Shown: positions 11,916 through 25,423, counted from the stretch's first letter. The stretch is DNA of 64,000 bases from a gamma proteobacterium HIMB30 (GCA_000227525.2 AGIG01000028.1:372001-436000), one strand, 5' to 3'. Notes: generated by a model not told the origin, from the letters alone. Made by a program: numbers and translations.

Positions 11916-13303
11916 AAATCATTATCCTAGGCGCAGGGCAGGTTGGCGCTACCTTAGCGGAAAATCTGGCTTCCGAAGCCAACGACATCACAGTAGTGGA
12001 CACTGATCGCTTTCGGTTGAGGGCCTTACAAGACCGGTTAGATATTCGCACGATCCACGGAAACGCGTCATATCCAGATATCTTGAGACAAGCTGGCGGT
12101 ATTGACGCCGACATGTTAATTGCTGTGACCAATTCCGACGAAATCAATATGGTTGCCTGTCAAATCAGCCATGCCCTGTTCCGAACACCGACAAAAATTG
12201 CTCGCGTCAGATCACCGGCATATGACGGAACAGACGATAGCAAGACAAACCCCCTTTTCGGTGGAAAAGCGGCGTTTCATATCGATCAAATCATTCGTCC
12301 CGAACAACTGGTTACAGAAGCGATTTTCAGGCTTATCCAGCAACCTGGAGCTTTGCAGGTGATGGATTTTGCAGGAGGCCTGGTTCAGCTTGTTGCTGTT
12401 CGAGCATACTCTGATGGCGCGCTCGTCGGTCGGGAATTAAAGGATTTGCGCCAAGATCTACCACAAGTTGATACCAGAGTTGCGGCTATTTTTCGTAAAG
12501 ATCGGCCGATCATCCCCCGAGGGGATACGGTCATCGAAGCAGATGATGAAGTCTTTTTTCTAGCAGCCAGGAAAGACATTCGAGCCGTTGTTTCGGAGCT
12601 TCAGAAGCTCGAGAAACCCTACCGTAGGATTCTCATAGCGGGTGGCGGAAATATTGGTGCCCGACTTGCGATTTCACTTGAAAATCAGTATCGCGTGAAA
12701 CTAATCGAGCGCGGTCAAACGCGTTGCAAAGAGCTATCGGAAATACTGAATAAAACGGTGGTTCTACAGGGTGATGCATCTGATCAAGACCTATTGCTGG
12801 AGGAGCGAATCGATGATGTCGATGTGTTCTGTGCGGTCACCAATAGTGACGAAGCCAATATCATGTCATCGATGCTGGCAAAAAAACTCGGCGCCCGCAA
12901 AGTGATGACACTGATTAATAATGCTGCTTATGTGGACTTGGTTCAGGGTGGATTAGTCGATATCGCAGTGAGCCCTGAACAGGCCACAATTGGATCACTA
13001 CTACAGCTTGTTCGACGCGGGTCGATCCAAGCCGCACACTCATTGCGACGTGGTGCTGCCGAAGCAATCGAGGCAATCGCGCATGGGGACGCTCGATCAA
13101 GCCGGGTGGTTGGTCGGCCGATCAGCGAAATTGATCTCCCATCAGGTGCAACAATCGGCGCGATTGTGCGTGAAGACGAGGTGTTGATTGCGCATGATCA
13201 CACGAAGATCGAGCATCAAGACCATGTCATTATGTTTCTGACAGACAAACGCAAGATTACTGATATTGAGCGTCTGTTCTCAGTAGCTCCAACATTTCTA
13301 TGA
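11912..13303 (+). CDS. trkA: Trk potassium uptake regulator TrkA
   Basis: This 463-residue peripheral membrane protein has two RCK units that gate the TrkH K+ channel. NAD(H)-binding Rossmann motifs occur twice, at [13 protein letters not shown] (residue 3 on) and [14 protein letters not shown] (about residue 241 on), each followed by a TrkA-C domain. The start is TTG at 11912, which overlaps the rsmB stop (TTGA) and gives [12 protein letters not shown] exactly as in homologues. It is followed by trkH with an ATGA overlap, so the regulator and pore are made together. Confidence 0.96.
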   Translation: MKIIILGAGQVGATLAENLASEANDITVVDTDRFRLRALQDRLDIRTIHGNASYPDILRQAGGIDADMLIAVTNSDEINMVACQISHALFRTPTKIARVRSPAYDGTDDSKTNPLFGGKAAFHIDQIIRPEQLVTEAIFRLIQQPGALQVMDFAGGLVQLVAVRAYSDGALVGRELKDLRQDLPQVDTRVAAIFRKDRPIIPRGDTVIEADDEVFFLAARKDIRAVVSELQKLEKPYRRILIAGGGNIGARLAISLENQYRVKLIERGQTRCKELSEILNKTVVLQGDASDQDLLLEERIDDVDVFCAVTNSDEANIMSSMLAKKLGARKVMTLINNAAYVDLVQGGLVDIAVSPEQATIGSLLQLVRRGSIQAAHSLRRGAAEAIEAIAHGDARSSRVVGRPISEIDLPSGATIGAIVREDEVLIAHDHTKIEHQDHVIMFLTDKRKITDIERLFSVAPTFL

Positions 13304-14751
13304 TGAATTTCGGTCCAACGCTCCGAATTCTTGGTCTTCTACTGATGCTATTCAGTTTGACTATGCTCCCTCCCATCGGTGTCAGTCTTATTTTCGGAGA
13401 TGGCCAAATACCGCTTTTTGGAGCCGCCGCTTTTTTAATCTTCGGGGCAGGAATGTTGAGCTGGCTTCCGGCGAAACGACAAAAAAGAGACCTAAGAATT
13501 CGCGATGGCTTCGTGATCACCGTGTTATTTTGGTTAGTTCTTGGCAGTGCGGGAAGCGTCCCACTCGCACTATCAGACCAATTGAACCTGAGCGTCACCG
13601 ATGCCGTTTTCGAATCAATCAGCGGCTTAACGACGACTGGTGCGACGGTCATCATTGGGCTTGATGACTTACCCAAGTCAATCCTATTTTACCGACAACA
13701 ACTTCAATGGCTTGGTGGTATGGGCATCGTGGTCCTCGCCGTTGCGATCCTTCCAATGTTGGGGATTGGAGGGATGCAGCTTTACCGTGCAGAAACTCCT
13801 GGCCCAGTGAAAGATGCCAAATTGTCGCCACGAATTGCCGAAACAGCAAAAGCACTGTGGCTGATTTATTTATCCTTGACCGCTGCTTGTACCGTTGCCT
13901 ATTGGATATCCGGAATGGATTTATTTGACGCGATCTGTCATGCCTTTTCGACAATTGCGATTGGCGGCTTCTCCCCCCACGATGCATCGATTGGCTACTT
14001 CGATAGCGTGACCGTTGAATCCGTCGCGATCATTTTTATGATTATTTCAGGTATGAATTTTTCGTTGCATTTTATTGCGTGGCACAACAATTCGGTTCGC
14101 CATTACCTCCATGATCCGGAGTGGAAGTCATATCTTTTATTCTTATTCACTCTCTCAATGTTGGTATCGCTTGTTCTGGTGGACAGTGATACCTACGCTG
14201 TCAATGAAGCCTTCCGTAAAGGGATTTTCGAAACGGTGTCAATCGCGACAACAACGGGTTTTACGACTTCAGACTTTGTGACCTGGCCGACCTTTATTCC
14301 ATTTCTACTTCTGATGAGCGCATTTATTGGTGCGTGTGCCGGCTCAACTGGAGGCGGCATCAAAATCATCCGTCTGTTATTGCTGTATAAACAAGGTTCT
14401 CGGGAAATTAAGCGCCTCATTCATCCAAATGCGGTGATACCAATCAAAATCGGCAAAAAACCTGTGAGCTCTCGAGTCATCGATGCTGTTTGGGGATTTC
14501 TAGCAGCGTATGTGCTGATCTTCGCTATATTGATGCTGATTTGCATGGCGTTAGGGGAAGATCCGATCACTGCATATTCCGCTGTCGGAGCTTGCTTGAA
14601 TAATCTTGGACCGGGGCTTGGCGAAGCGTCATTGAACTATGCATCGTTATCCGATGGGACTAAGTATGTTTTGAGCTTCGCAATGCTTCTCGGCCGTCTG
14701 GAGTTATTTACTTTATTGGTCGTGTTATCACCGTCTTTTTGGGAGCGTTAG
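13300..14751 (+). CDS. trkH: Trk potassium transporter membrane subunit
   Basis: A 483-residue polytopic membrane protein of the SKT superfamily, which conducts K+ through four pore loops. Visible pore-loop signatures are [14 protein letters not shown] near residue 106, [15 protein letters not shown] near 218, [15 protein letters not shown] near 312 and [20 protein letters not shown] near 426, each with the filter glycine. IPLRP-like ends are absent and the length is typical. It is coupled to trkA by a 4-base overlap. The stop overlaps the stop of the converging acyltransferase gene. Confidence 0.95.
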   Translation: MMNFGPTLRILGLLLMLFSLTMLPPIGVSLIFGDGQIPLFGAAAFLIFGAGMLSWLPAKRQKRDLRIRDGFVITVLFWLVLGSAGSVPLALSDQLNLSVTDAVFESISGLTTTGATVIIGLDDLPKSILFYRQQLQWLGGMGIVVLAVAILPMLGIGGMQLYRAETPGPVKDAKLSPRIAETAKALWLIYLSLTAACTVAYWISGMDLFDAICHAFSTIAIGGFSPHDASIGYFDSVTVESVAIIFMIISGMNFSLHFIAWHNNSVRHYLHDPEWKSYLLFLFTLSMLVSLVLVDSDTYAVNEAFRKGIFETVSIATTTGFTTSDFVTWPTFIPFLLLMSAFIGACAGSTGGGIKIIRLLLLYKQGSREIKRLIHPNAVIPIKIGKKPVSSRVIDAVWGFLAAYVLIFAILMLICMALGEDPITAYSAVGACLNNLGPGLGEASLNYASLSDGTKYVLSFAMLLGRLELFTLLVVLSPSFWER

Positions 14752-15608
14752 GGATAGCGAAGCGTCCCATCAGGAGCATTCCGAAAACGACGATATTCCC
14801 ACTGATATTGGGCCGGATTATCCCGGACTAAGCTCTCGATTTCTTGATTCATCAAGGTGAGCCAGGAATGTTGATCATGATCCATCGGTGCTGGCATTTG
14901 TTTCAACACGATTTCATATCCGTGCTCACGCTTTAAAGCTGCACCAATAAACACCACCGCATCTGTGGCAAAAGCTAAGCGATACGGCAGGACGGGAGTG
15001 AGAACTTCGTGGCCAAAAAAGGGCGCAAATACGCCATCGCCCTCTTTCGGCGCCTGATCCGGAAGTACGATCGCCGTCCCTTGGGACTTTAAGCACTTTA
15101 ATATCTGTTTTACTCCCTGCGTCGTTGCAGGAACCAGCTGGTTTCCCCCGCGCTCTCGAGCACCCCGAACTAACTCGGAAACTTCGGGGACTCTCAAGGG
15201 GCGGAACATGGCGGTGTAGGGACGCGATTGGCTCAACCAAATACCAAAAAGCTCCCAATTACCCATGTGCGGTAGAAGAACGAGTGTCGGTTGCTCTTGA
15301 GTTTGCGATTGAAATTCGTGAAAACCAGATACTTGAAAGACTTGCCGGTGCGAATAATCAACAGACTTGACCCAAGTAGTAATCAGATCGAAAAACTTGC
15401 CAGAAAGCTCTTGAAGTGAATTCCGGACAAGGATCGATCTCTGGCTAACACTAGCGTCTGGATAAGCTAAGGCAATATTTTTTCGTGTGACTCGGGCCGA
15501 TTGATTTGGAATATAAATCAAATAAACACCCATGATCATCGCCATCATGGATTTCGTAAATTTGGGCATTTGGCCTAGAAACCAAACTAACCGCTGAATC
15601 AACTGCAC
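14748..15608 (-). CDS. LpxL/HtrB-type lipid A acyltransferase
   Basis: This 286-residue protein belongs to the lysophospholipid acyltransferase family that adds secondary acyl chains to lipid A at the inner membrane. The H(x)4E catalytic motif is [12 protein letters not shown] near residue 113. [28 protein letters not shown] and the terminal [10 protein letters not shown] are typical of LpxL/LpxM. The N-terminus is a likely membrane anchor ([13 protein letters not shown]). The start is GTG at 15608. The same gene stands next to glyQ in pseudomonads. Whether it is laurate- or other chain-specific cannot be told. Confidence 0.87.
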   Translation of the reverse strand: MQLIQRLVWFLGQMPKFTKSMMAMIMGVYLIYIPNQSARVTRKNIALAYPDASVSQRSILVRNSLQELSGKFFDLITTWVKSVDYSHRQVFQVSGFHEFQSQTQEQPTLVLLPHMGNWELFGIWLSQSRPYTAMFRPLRVPEVSELVRGARERGGNQLVPATTQGVKQILKCLKSQGTAIVLPDQAPKEGDGVFAPFFGHEVLTPVLPYRLAFATDAVVFIGAALKREHGYEIVLKQMPAPMDHDQHSWLTLMNQEIESLVRDNPAQYQWEYRRFRNAPDGTLRYP

Positions 15609-15664
15609 AAATTATTAACCTGTTAGCTATACTGTGCCCCTTTATCTTGGCTGACGGGACGACT

Positions 15665-16609
15665 ATGCCGACAACTGGCGCACCAGATATTTCAACTTTC
15701 CAAGGACTCATCCTCGCCCTGCAGCAATATTGGGCTAATCAAGGCTGTGTCATTTTACAACCGTATGACATGGAAGTGGGTGCTGGAACCTTTCATCCAG
15801 CAACTTTCTTGAGAGCAATAGGCCCTGAGCGTTGGAATGCAGCTTACGTCCAGCCCTCAAGACGTCCAACAGACGGACGTTATGGGGAAAACCCTAATCG
15901 AGGACAACACTATTATCAGTTTCAGGTTGTGATGAAGCCAAACCCAAGGAATCTCGTTGATCTTTACTTCGGATCCTTAAAGTACCTTGGGATTGATCCA
16001 GAGGTCCATGATTTGAGACTTGTGGAAGATAACTGGGAATCCCCGACACTCGGTGCATGGGGGCTTGGTTGGGAAGTCTGGCTCAACGGAATGGAAGTCA
16101 CTCAATTCACCTATTTCCAACAAGTTGGTGGGCTCGAGTGCTATCCCGTGACAGGTGAACTGACCTATGGTCTTGAGCGCATCGCGATGTATCTACAAAA
16201 CGTCGAATCAATGTTTGACTTGGTTTGGACTAAGACAGCCGAAGGTACCGTCACATATGGGGATGTATTTCTGCAAAATGAGCAAGAAATGAGCGCATAT
16301 AATTTTGAACACGCGAATACGGATTGGCTGTTTAGTGCGTTTAATGAAGCAGAAGTCTCTTGTCAGCGATTATTGGAGTCTGCGCTTCCACTGCCCGCAT
16401 ATGAACAAGTTCTTAAGGCTAGTCACACATTTAATTTACTCGATGCGCGGCATGCGATTAGCGTGACGGAGAGACAACGGTATATTTTAAAAGTAAGAAA
16501 CTTAGCCCGCCAAGTTGCTGAGAGCTATTTTGAGTCAAGAAAAAACGCCGGGTTCCCTTTAGCTGACGAAAAGTTGAGAGCGGAAGTATTGGAAGGAGCC
16601 AAAGGATAA
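15665..16609 (+). CDS. glyQ: Glycyl-tRNA synthetase alpha subunit
   Basis: This 314-residue class II catalytic subunit has the highly conserved [40 protein letters not shown] and [23 protein letters not shown]. It activates glycine and charges tRNAGly as an alpha2beta2 enzyme with GlyS. I chose the ATG at 15665, preceded by GGGAC. A TTG at 15647 would add six residues. The glyS ATG shares a base with its stop (TAATG), so the two chains are coupled. Confidence 0.97.
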   Translation: MPTTGAPDISTFQGLILALQQYWANQGCVILQPYDMEVGAGTFHPATFLRAIGPERWNAAYVQPSRRPTDGRYGENPNRGQHYYQFQVVMKPNPRNLVDLYFGSLKYLGIDPEVHDLRLVEDNWESPTLGAWGLGWEVWLNGMEVTQFTYFQQVGGLECYPVTGELTYGLERIAMYLQNVESMFDLVWTKTAEGTVTYGDVFLQNEQEMSAYNFEHANTDWLFSAFNEAEVSCQRLLESALPLPAYEQVLKASHTFNLLDARHAISVTERQRYILKVRNLARQVAESYFESRKNAGFPLADEKLRAEVLEGAKG

Positions 16610-18660
16610 TGACTTTTGTATTTGAACTCGGTTGCGAAGAACTCCCTTCATCGTCACTCCCCTTTTTGAATGCGCAATTCAACCAACTATTCGCTCAAAA
16701 GTTAGATGACGCTTTGTTGGGTTACGAATCACTGTCTGTCATCGCCGCACCTCGTCGGCTTGGCGTTGTGATTGAGGGTGTTGCCCAGGCGTCTGAGGAC
16801 AAGCCATTTGAGCGGAGAGGTCCAGCGTTTAAAGCAGCATTTCAAGGTGAGGAGCCAACTAAAGCACTTCTGGGTTTTTGTCGCGGATTGAACATCAAGC
16901 CGGAAGATACCTCGGTTATTGATACCGAGAAGGGCCAGTGGGTAGTTTATCGAGGGATCGAACAGGGCAAGCCTGCTTCAGAGGTACTGGGCAACATTTG
17001 TCAGGCTGTCATAGCAGATCTGGCATTATCAAAGCCAATGCGCTGGGGAAGCGGTCGTGATGAATTTCCAAGACCTGTGCATTGGGTTTTGGCAGTGCTC
17101 GATTCTGTTATCGTGCCATTCACTGTATTCGGAATAGAAAGCGGAAATACAACCTTCGGGCATCGATTCATGGCACCAGGATCGATTACGTTGCAATCAG
17201 CGAGTGAATACCGTGAGCGTTTAATTGGTTCGTATGTGATTGCCGACTTTGAAGCTCGAAAGGCAGCGACGTGGTCAACCATTCAATCAACCGCAGAATC
17301 GAATGGCGTCACCGTGGAGGCGGACGATACGCTTCTCACCGAGATTAACTGCTTGGTCGAGTGGCCGGTTGGTCTATGTGGTGAATTCGAAAATCACTTT
17401 TTGGATGTGCCAGACATCGCTCTGATAGCGGCGATGAAAGGCCACCAAAAATACTTTCATACCAGAACAGACAGCGGCAAGTTATCCAATAAATTCATCA
17501 CTGTGTCCAACATCGAAAGTCGCGACGCGTCTCAAGTCATTGCCGGAAACCAGCGCGTCATTCGTGCGCGTTTGTCAGATGCCAAATTCTTCTTCGAAAC
17601 CGACAAAAAGGTATCGCTCGAGTCACGGCGTCGACAATTAGATTCAATTACATTTCATCCGAAGCTCGGATCTCTTGGCGAGAAAACCAACCGAGTTTGT
17701 AAATTGGCCTGTGCAATGGCATCTGCCGTCAATGCCGATCGGAATACAATGAAGCGTGCGGCGGATCTTTCACGGTGCGACCTCGTCTCGGAAATGGTTT
17801 TGGAATTTGATGAACTTCAGGGTCAAATTGGGACAATCTACGCAGCACTCGATGGAGAATCCAATGACGTGAGTCAAGCAATTCAAGGACTGTACCAGCC
17901 GGCTGGCGCCTCGGATTCCGTTCCGAGTGATATCTATGGAAGTCTGCTGGCATTAGCGGACCGACTCGACACCCTCGCTGGGCTTTTTGCCATTAATCAA
18001 CCTCCGACGGGCAGCAAAGACCCCTTTGCACTGCGTCGGGCCGCGATTGGCGTTCTTCGCCTGAATGAACATCCATTACTGCAGTTCGATCTGGCTCAAT
18101 GGGTCAATCAGGCATTTGACGGACAACCGGTTGAGGCCACAGGTGATGCGCGCGCAACGGTGATGCAATTCATCAATGATCGTGAGCGCGTCCGTTTGAT
18201 GGAAACCGGTTATCCGCACGATCTCGTTGTCGCGGTGCAAGCGACCAATGGGTTATCGACTGCAAACACTGAAAACCGTGTCAAAGCATTAGAAGCGTTT
18301 TCAAGGAATCCAGAATTCCAATCGGTCGTCGCAACCAATAAGCGCGTTGTTAATTTGTTGAAAGAATCCGAACTTAAGACCACCGAGATTCAGGCCTCAT
18401 TGTTTGAACACCCATCAGAATCAGCGTTATATGAATCGGTGATCAATATCTCAAGCCAGGTTGCAGATGCTGTTTCACGTGAAACATTTTCAGAAGCGAT
18501 TACAGCGCTCCTGGCCATGACACCCGCCACCGACGACTTTTTCGAGAATGTGATGGTCAATGCCGACAATCAGGCGGTTCGAGCCAACCGCCTCCAACTT
18601 TGCCAATCAGTTCGCGACGTTTATCGATTGATAGCGGACTTCAGCTTGGTTCAGCAGTAA
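16609..18660 (+). CDS. glyS: Glycyl-tRNA synthetase beta subunit
   Basis: This 683-residue tRNA-binding subunit partners with GlyQ. The start FVFELGCEELPSSSL is the family signature. AMKGHQKYFHTRTDSGKLSNKFITVSNI-type sequence near residue 270 and the HD-like middle (AADLSRCDLVSEMVLEFDELQG near residue 382) match GlyS. The C-terminal anticodon-binding helical domain follows FALRRAAIGVLRL. A perfect parS site is embedded at 18471-18486, where it encodes VSRETF in a poorly conserved stretch. gmhB follows after six bases. Confidence 0.96.
   Translation: MTFVFELGCEELPSSSLPFLNAQFNQLFAQKLDDALLGYESLSVIAAPRRLGVVIEGVAQASEDKPFERRGPAFKAAFQGEEPTKALLGFCRGLNIKPEDTSVIDTEKGQWVVYRGIEQGKPASEVLGNICQAVIADLALSKPMRWGSGRDEFPRPVHWVLAVLDSVIVPFTVFGIESGNTTFGHRFMAPGSITLQSASEYRERLIGSYVIADFEARKAATWSTIQSTAESNGVTVEADDTLLTEINCLVEWPVGLCGEFENHFLDVPDIALIAAMKGHQKYFHTRTDSGKLSNKFITVSNIESRDASQVIAGNQRVIRARLSDAKFFFETDKKVSLESRRRQLDSITFHPKLGSLGEKTNRVCKLACAMASAVNADRNTMKRAADLSRCDLVSEMVLEFDELQGQIGTIYAALDGESNDVSQAIQGLYQPAGASDSVPSDIYGSLLALADRLDTLAGLFAINQPPTGSKDPFALRRAAIGVLRLNEHPLLQFDLAQWVNQAFDGQPVEATGDARATVMQFINDRERVRLMETGYPHDLVVAVQATNGLSTANTENRVKALEAFSRNPEFQSVVATNKRVVNLLKESELKTTEIQASLFEHPSESALYESVINISSQVADAVSRETFSEAITALLAMTPATDDFFENVMVNADNQAVRANRLQLCQSVRDVYRLIADFSLVQQ
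18471..18486. other. parS: parS site, perfect match, inside glyS
   Basis: The sequence is the exact 16-base palindrome TGTTTCACGTGAAACA recognised by chromosomal ParB/Spo0J proteins. parB is encoded in this window at 32834-33733. It is one of three perfect copies within 3.2 kb, all on the dnaA-gyrB side of the origin. Confidence 0.93.
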
Positions 18661-18666
18661 TCAAAA

Positions 18667-19200
18667 ATGCTAACGATTGTTCTTGACCGCGACGGCGTCA
18701 TTAATCAAGACTCCGATGCGTACATCAAAAATCCAGACGAATGGCACGCGATTAAGGGATCACTGGAGGCGATCGCACGCCTCAATGACGCTGGCTACGT
18801 CGTATGCGTCGCGACCAATCAAAGTGGCCTCGGTCGCGATCTGTTTTCGATTGAAACCCTTGCTGCCATCCATCAGAAAATGATCAATGAGCTAGAAGCA
18901 GTGGGCGGGCGCGTCCAACTGATCGCATTTTGCCCCCACCACCCGGACGTTGGTTGCGACTGTCGCAAACCCAAGCCAGGCCTGCTTCAAGCAATCAATG
19001 AACAGTTCCCGCTCGATCCAGATACGACATGGATGGTTGGAGACACCGCAAAGGACATCGAATGCGCTCGCCGGATGGGAATTCGCGGCGCGCTGGTGAA
19101 GACCGGAAAAGGACAGCACGAACTCGATAATGAAGTTGTTTCACGTGAAACAACCCCCGTCTTTAGCGATCTCAGCGAGTTTGTTAACTGGCTCTTGTAG
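18667..19200 (+). CDS. gmhB: D-glycero-beta-D-manno-heptose 1,7-bisphosphate 7-phosphatase
   Basis: This 177-residue HAD-superfamily phosphatase of the GmhB/HisB-N type removes the 7-phosphate in ADP-heptose synthesis for LPS core. HAD motif I is VLDRDGVINQDS (two Asp) near residue 5. ATNQSGLGRD is motif II. The zinc-binding loop CPHHPDVGCDCRKPKPG lies near residue 97 with its Cys/His ligands, and MVGDTAKDIE is motif IV. It follows glyS by six bases, as in pseudomonads. A parS site in its 3' part encodes VSRETT. Confidence 0.93.
   Translation: MLTIVLDRDGVINQDSDAYIKNPDEWHAIKGSLEAIARLNDAGYVVCVATNQSGLGRDLFSIETLAAIHQKMINELEAVGGRVQLIAFCPHHPDVGCDCRKPKPGLLQAINEQFPLDPDTTWMVGDTAKDIECARRMGIRGALVKTGKGQHELDNEVVSRETTPVFSDLSEFVNWLL
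19137..19152. other. parS: parS site, perfect match, inside gmhB
   Basis: An exact copy of TGTTTCACGTGAAACA, 666 bases from the glyS site and read in the same codon phase (VSRET). It lies near the 3' end of gmhB, where the protein tail is variable, so the site constrains the coding sequence little. Confidence 0.93.
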
Positions 19201-19203
19201 GGC

Positions 19204-21633
<2,430 letters not shown>

Positions 21634-22710
21634 TTACTCCAATTCAACAACCCCGTGTTTCACGTGAAACACGTTTGCATCTTTCACCCGATCAGAACTT
21701 AATCCAATCCGTTCGATATCGATTCCCGTTGCAAGCACCTGAACCTTAGTTTCCAAGACTTCCTGCCAAACCCTCGATACAAATTCTTTGTCTAGCTCCG
21801 CCCCAATATCATCGAGACACAATACGGGCGAAATTCCAATATTTGCTGCGGCTTGCAACTGCGACAACGTGAGAGCCAAATTCGCCACCTTAAGTTGACC
21901 TCTACTTAATGTGTCAGCCGCCCGCTCTTCGGAACGCCTTACATCGAAATCTGCCCGCTGAGGCCCTAGCGCGGTGGTCCTCATTTTGACATCCCTCGAA
22001 CGACTCTGCCTCAGCGCATCCAGTAACGGCATCGAGCCCCACCCATTCTTGTATTGCAGCTCAAGCTCTATCCCTAAACCCAAACGACGGCACAGCCCCT
22101 TAAACAAAGGTTCCACACTTTCAAGGAACGAACAGCGCCAGTTATCCACCGCCTCACCAAAAAGCGCGATCTGGCGTTCCCACGGTTCCAACGCGGTTTC
22201 CGCAAGTATACCACTCCGGAGCGCTGTGTTCCGCTGTAAGAGCGCTCGCCTCAGTGATGCGAAACTCGCCGCTTTCCCGCCCGACCAATGAAACGCGCCC
22301 CAATCCAAAAACCGCCGACGATCGCCAGGGCTTCCTGAAATCAAATCGGTCACGTGAGGGGTCAGGTGCAACACAGGCAAAACCTTACTCAAAGACGCTT
22401 GCCCTCGCGCTATGGCACCATCTAGACGCAACTTGCGCTCTTCGTCCCGACTCACCTGGATGGCCATTCGGTGAATGGTCGACGCTTGGGCCACCTGACC
22501 GAATACCGTTAGGCTCGGTTGATCGAACGCGATCACTGAGCGCAATCGCGAAGTCACGAAACTCCGACCGGATGAGAGGATGGAGACCGCTTCAAGAACA
22601 GAGGTTTTACCCGCCCCGTTACTTCCCACCCATAGATTAAGAGAAGGCCCGAGAGACAATGACGTCTCCTCGAGCCCCCGTACTTGATGTATGTGGAGTG
22701 ATTTGATCAC
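21634..22710 (-). CDS. recF: DNA replication and repair protein RecF
   Basis: This 358-residue SMC-like ATPase loads RecA at gaps together with RecO and RecR. Walker A is WVGSNGAGKTSVLEA near residue 28. The signature DTLSRGQLKVANLALTLSQ and Walker B PVLCLDDIGAELD lie near residues 270 and 297. The start is GTG at 22710, immediately after the dnaN stop. The last residues, NVFHVKHGVVELE, are encoded by a perfect parS site. This is the usual dnaA-dnaN-recF-gyrB run. Confidence 0.96.
   Translation of the reverse strand: MIKSLHIHQVRGLEETSLSLGPSLNLWVGSNGAGKTSVLEAVSILSSGRSFVTSRLRSVIAFDQPSLTVFGQVAQASTIHRMAIQVSRDEERKLRLDGAIARGQASLSKVLPVLHLTPHVTDLISGSPGDRRRFLDWGAFHWSGGKAASFASLRRALLQRNTALRSGILAETALEPWERQIALFGEAVDNWRCSFLESVEPLFKGLCRRLGLGIELELQYKNGWGSMPLLDALRQSRSRDVKMRTTALGPQRADFDVRRSEERAADTLSRGQLKVANLALTLSQLQAAANIGISPVLCLDDIGAELDKEFVSRVWQEVLETKVQVLATGIDIERIGLSSDRVKDANVFHVKHGVVELE
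21656..21671. other. parS: parS site, perfect match, at the end of recF
   Basis: An exact copy of TGTTTCACGTGAAACA overlapping the last codons of recF and encoding FHVKH. It is the perfect copy nearest dnaA, about 3.5 kb from the dnaA start. Confidence 0.93.
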
Positions 22711-23817
22711 TTACAGACGCATTGGCATCACAACGTAACGTCCAGTCTCATCGCCAACCCCCAAGACGAGAGCACTTCGATTGCTATCTCCAAAACGCAT
22801 CTCAACCATCTCGGTCTCAATCGTCGCCAAAACATCAAGCAGGTAGCTCACATTAAATCCGATCTCAAACCCATCCTGGCCGACAAACTCGACTTCGAGA
22901 GACTCTTGAGCTTCTTCTTGTTCCGCATTGTTTGCCATCACATCGATCTGACCTTGCGTCAAACGCAACCGCACCCCACGATACTGCTCGCTGGACAAAA
23001 TCGAGGCGCGCAACAGCACCTCTCGCAAACGCTTACGATCAGCTCTGACCACGTGGTCTCCACCCTGCGGAACCACGCGCTCATAATCCGGAAAACGGCC
23101 ATCAATTAATACGCTCGTGAATACAAACGTTGGGCCTGACACACGAAAATGAGTTGTTGAGAACGCAAGCTCAACAGTGTCATCGGCACTGCTCGCTAAC
23201 CTCGCCAATTCCAACACCGCTTTCCGAGGAACGATTAACGATGACGGCTCAGATGACATGCCTTCCAGAGCCGTTTGATACAAACTCAGTCGATGACCGT
23301 CTGTTGCAACCGTACGAAATTCGCCACCACCAATGGAAAACAACATCCCATTGAGATAATAACGGACGTCCTGTTGTGCCATCGCAAACTGCGTCTTCCC
23401 AATCGCATCCTGCAACGGACCCTTAGCGAGAGCCACAGTGGTCAGATCACCCCGTATTTCCAAACGCGGGTAATCTGCCGCTGGCAGCGTCGCCAATTTG
23501 AACCGCGACCGCCCAGACGATAGCAACATCTGAGCGCCATCCTGCTTGAATTGTATTACCGATCCTTCAGGCAGCGCTTTTGCGATATCGACCAACTTCT
23601 TCCCAGGCACGGTTACCGCACCACCAGAGGCAACTTCCACGAGCTCCATGCTGGTCGAGATCTCTGTATCGAGATCTGTACCGGTAACCACAGCACCGGT
23701 TGCATCAACCTCAATCAGCACATTCGCCAAAATCGCCATCGTTTGTTTGCGTTCAACCACGGATGCCGCGGTTTGCGCTTTCTCGAGTAATTGTTCGCGA
23801 GAAACCGAAAATTCCAT
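22711..23817 (-). CDS. dnaN: DNA polymerase III sliding clamp (beta subunit)
   Basis: This 368-residue ring-forming processivity clamp starts MEFSVSREQLLEKAQTAASVVERKQTMAILANVLIE. It has three clamp domains of about 120 residues and ends in YVVMPMRL, the conserved C-terminal strand by the hydrophobic partner pocket. It tethers Pol III and recruits repair polymerases and Hda. It sits nine bases after dnaA and abuts recF with no gap, so the three are probably one transcript. Confidence 0.98.
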   Translation of the reverse strand: MEFSVSREQLLEKAQTAASVVERKQTMAILANVLIEVDATGAVVTGTDLDTEISTSMELVEVASGGAVTVPGKKLVDIAKALPEGSVIQFKQDGAQMLLSSGRSRFKLATLPAADYPRLEIRGDLTTVALAKGPLQDAIGKTQFAMAQQDVRYYLNGMLFSIGGGEFRTVATDGHRLSLYQTALEGMSSEPSSLIVPRKAVLELARLASSADDTVELAFSTTHFRVSGPTFVFTSVLIDGRFPDYERVVPQGGDHVVRADRKRLREVLLRASILSSEQYRGVRLRLTQGQIDVMANNAEQEEAQESLEVEFVGQDGFEIGFNVSYLLDVLATIETEMVEMRFGDSNRSALVLGVGDETGRYVVMPMRL

Positions 23818-23826
23818 CGTCGTTCC

Positions 23827-25215
23827 TTATCCAGTCAATGCCTTTAGTAAGTTGCTATAATCGTCCCGAATTGCCAAATCAGTGTCGCACAATTCCTTGA
23901 TCTTTCTGCACGCGTGCAACACCGTCGTATGATCGCGCCCGCCGAATGCTTCACCGATTTCAGGAAGCGAATGATCGGTCAACTCCTTACACAACGCCAT
24001 GGCAACTTGACGGGGTCTTGCTACTGAACGGTTGCGACGTTTTGAAAGAAGGTCAGAAATTTTAATTTTAAAATAATCAGCAACCATCCGTTGGATATTA
24101 TCGAGAGAAATTTGACGATCATGGACCGCAATGAGGTCTCTCAATGTTTCTCTAACAAAATCAAGTGTAATCGTTTGTCCGAAAAAATGCGCATTTGCCA
24201 ACACGCGTTTCAATGCACCTTCGAGGTCACGGACATTACTTCGAACCTTTTGTGCGATAAAAAAGGCACAATCCCGCTTCAACTCAACGCCAGCTTCCTG
24301 TGCTTTATTAATCAAAATGGCAACACGCGTTTCGAGCTCCGGCGGTTCAAGCCTCACTGTCAATCCCCACCCGAACCGAGACTTCAGTCGATCCTCCATA
24401 TTGTCGATTTCCTTGGGATATCGATCTGAAGTCAAAATGATCTGCTGTCCGCCTTCCAGCAGACTATTAAAAGTATGGAAAAATTCTTCTTGGGATTTCT
24501 CCTTCCCTGCGAAGAATTGAATGTCATCGATCAATAAGGCGTCCACATTGCGATATACGCGTTTGAAGTCAGCAATTGCGTTCAGCTGTAATGCCTTCAC
24601 CATATCTGCAACAAACCGTTCAGAATGAACGTATATGATTTTCGCTTTGGAGTTTTGCGAACGAATCTGGTTACCAACAGCATGCATTAAGTGGGTCTTT
24701 CCTAGCCCCGTATCTCCATAGAGAAAAAGAGGGTTATATTCAGAACCTGGTTTTTCCGAGACCCGCTGTGCCGCCGCTCTCGCCAGTTGGTTAGACTTCC
24801 CCTCAACAAAATTTCCGAACCGAAAATCGGTATTCAGGCGATTACTATGCTTAATTGAGCCTTCGACAACCGCTGGCTCACGATCCTGCATCTGGGCGGG
24901 ACTTTGGTGCGCCTTGTTCTCCAGTCCGTTTTTTTCCGCCTTAGCAGCTGACGCCAGCTCTGGAATCGGCCGATCACCACCGGTCGACGAACCCACCCGA
25001 ACCGACACGTGAAAAGTGCCACCTACATGCTGCGAATAAAATGACTGAATCCGGTCAAGATAGCGGTCGGAGACCCAATCTTTAACAAACCGATTCGGTG
25101 CAAACAAGTATATCGATTGTGCGCTCTCTTCAACCTGCAGCGGTTTAATCCATGTATTTAACTGCTCAACTGTTAATTCAGCAGCGAGTTGTTCAACGCA
25201 GACATCCCATTTCAT
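23827..25215 (-). CDS. dnaA: Chromosomal replication initiator DnaA
   Basis: This 462-residue AAA+ initiator binds DnaA boxes and melts the origin. Domain I is the N-terminal [27 protein letters not shown] type. A variable linker covers about 90-125. Walker [11 protein letters not shown] is near residue 167 and Walker [14 protein letters not shown] near 230. The domain IV helix-turn-helix signature is [19 protein letters not shown] near the C-terminus. The ATG at 25215 matches homologues and is preceded by GGAG. The frame to 25251 adds a basic leader inside the origin gap. Perfect DnaA boxes just upstream suggest autoregulation. Confidence 0.98.
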   Translation of the reverse strand: MKWDVCVEQLAAELTVEQLNTWIKPLQVEESAQSIYLFAPNRFVKDWVSDRYLDRIQSFYSQHVGGTFHVSVRVGSSTGGDRPIPELASAAKAEKNGLENKAHQSPAQMQDREPAVVEGSIKHSNRLNTDFRFGNFVEGKSNQLARAAAQRVSEKPGSEYNPLFLYGDTGLGKTHLMHAVGNQIRSQNSKAKIIYVHSERFVADMVKALQLNAIADFKRVYRNVDALLIDDIQFFAGKEKSQEEFFHTFNSLLEGGQQIILTSDRYPKEIDNMEDRLKSRFGWGLTVRLEPPELETRVAILINKAQEAGVELKRDCAFFIAQKVRSNVRDLEGALKRVLANAHFFGQTITLDFVRETLRDLIAVHDRQISLDNIQRMVADYFKIKISDLLSKRRNRSVARPRQVAMALCKELTDHSLPEIGEAFGGRDHTTVLHACRKIKELCDTDLAIRDDYSNLLKALTG

Positions 25216-25243
25216 TCGTTTATTTCTCCGTGACGGGGATAAG

Positions 25244-25252
25244 TTATGCACA
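25244..25252 (+). promoter_or_regulatory. DnaA box TTATGCACA
   Basis: A perfect match to TTATNCACA, 29 bases upstream of the dnaA start. From this position it could serve both origin binding and repression of dnaA. Confidence 0.75.
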
Positions 25253-25337
25253 CTCTTGCCCGCTTAGGTCAATAGCGCCGGGCCATTTATTTATTAAATT
25301 ACTGATTTATCGCCAGAAATTAATTTTATAATGCTTT

Positions 25338-25346
25338 TGTGGATAA
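25338..25346 (-). promoter_or_regulatory. DnaA box TTATCCACA
   Basis: A perfect high-affinity consensus box on the minus strand (TGTGGATAA on the plus strand). It lies beside an AT-rich stretch that includes TATAAT at 25327-25332. Confidence 0.8.
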
Positions 25347-25414
25347 CTTTGTTACAACCGCCTTAAAGTGAAAAAAATCCGATTAAAAACAACAATAAAT
25401 ATGTTTCTATTGAA

Positions 25415-25423
25415 TTATCCACA
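25415..25423 (+). promoter_or_regulatory. DnaA box TTATCCACA
   Basis: A perfect high-affinity consensus box on the plus strand, inverted relative to the one 69 bases to its left. The AT-rich DNA between them is a plausible unwinding element. Confidence 0.8.

Noticed and set aside
13257-13676. Long minus-strand frame opposite trkH
   Set aside because: It is the antisense shadow of a membrane-protein gene with strong codon bias; it has no ribosome site and no recognisable motif.
15647-15664. Upstream TTG start for glyQ
   Set aside because: The ATG at 15665 has a better ribosome site and matches the usual short N-terminus of the family.
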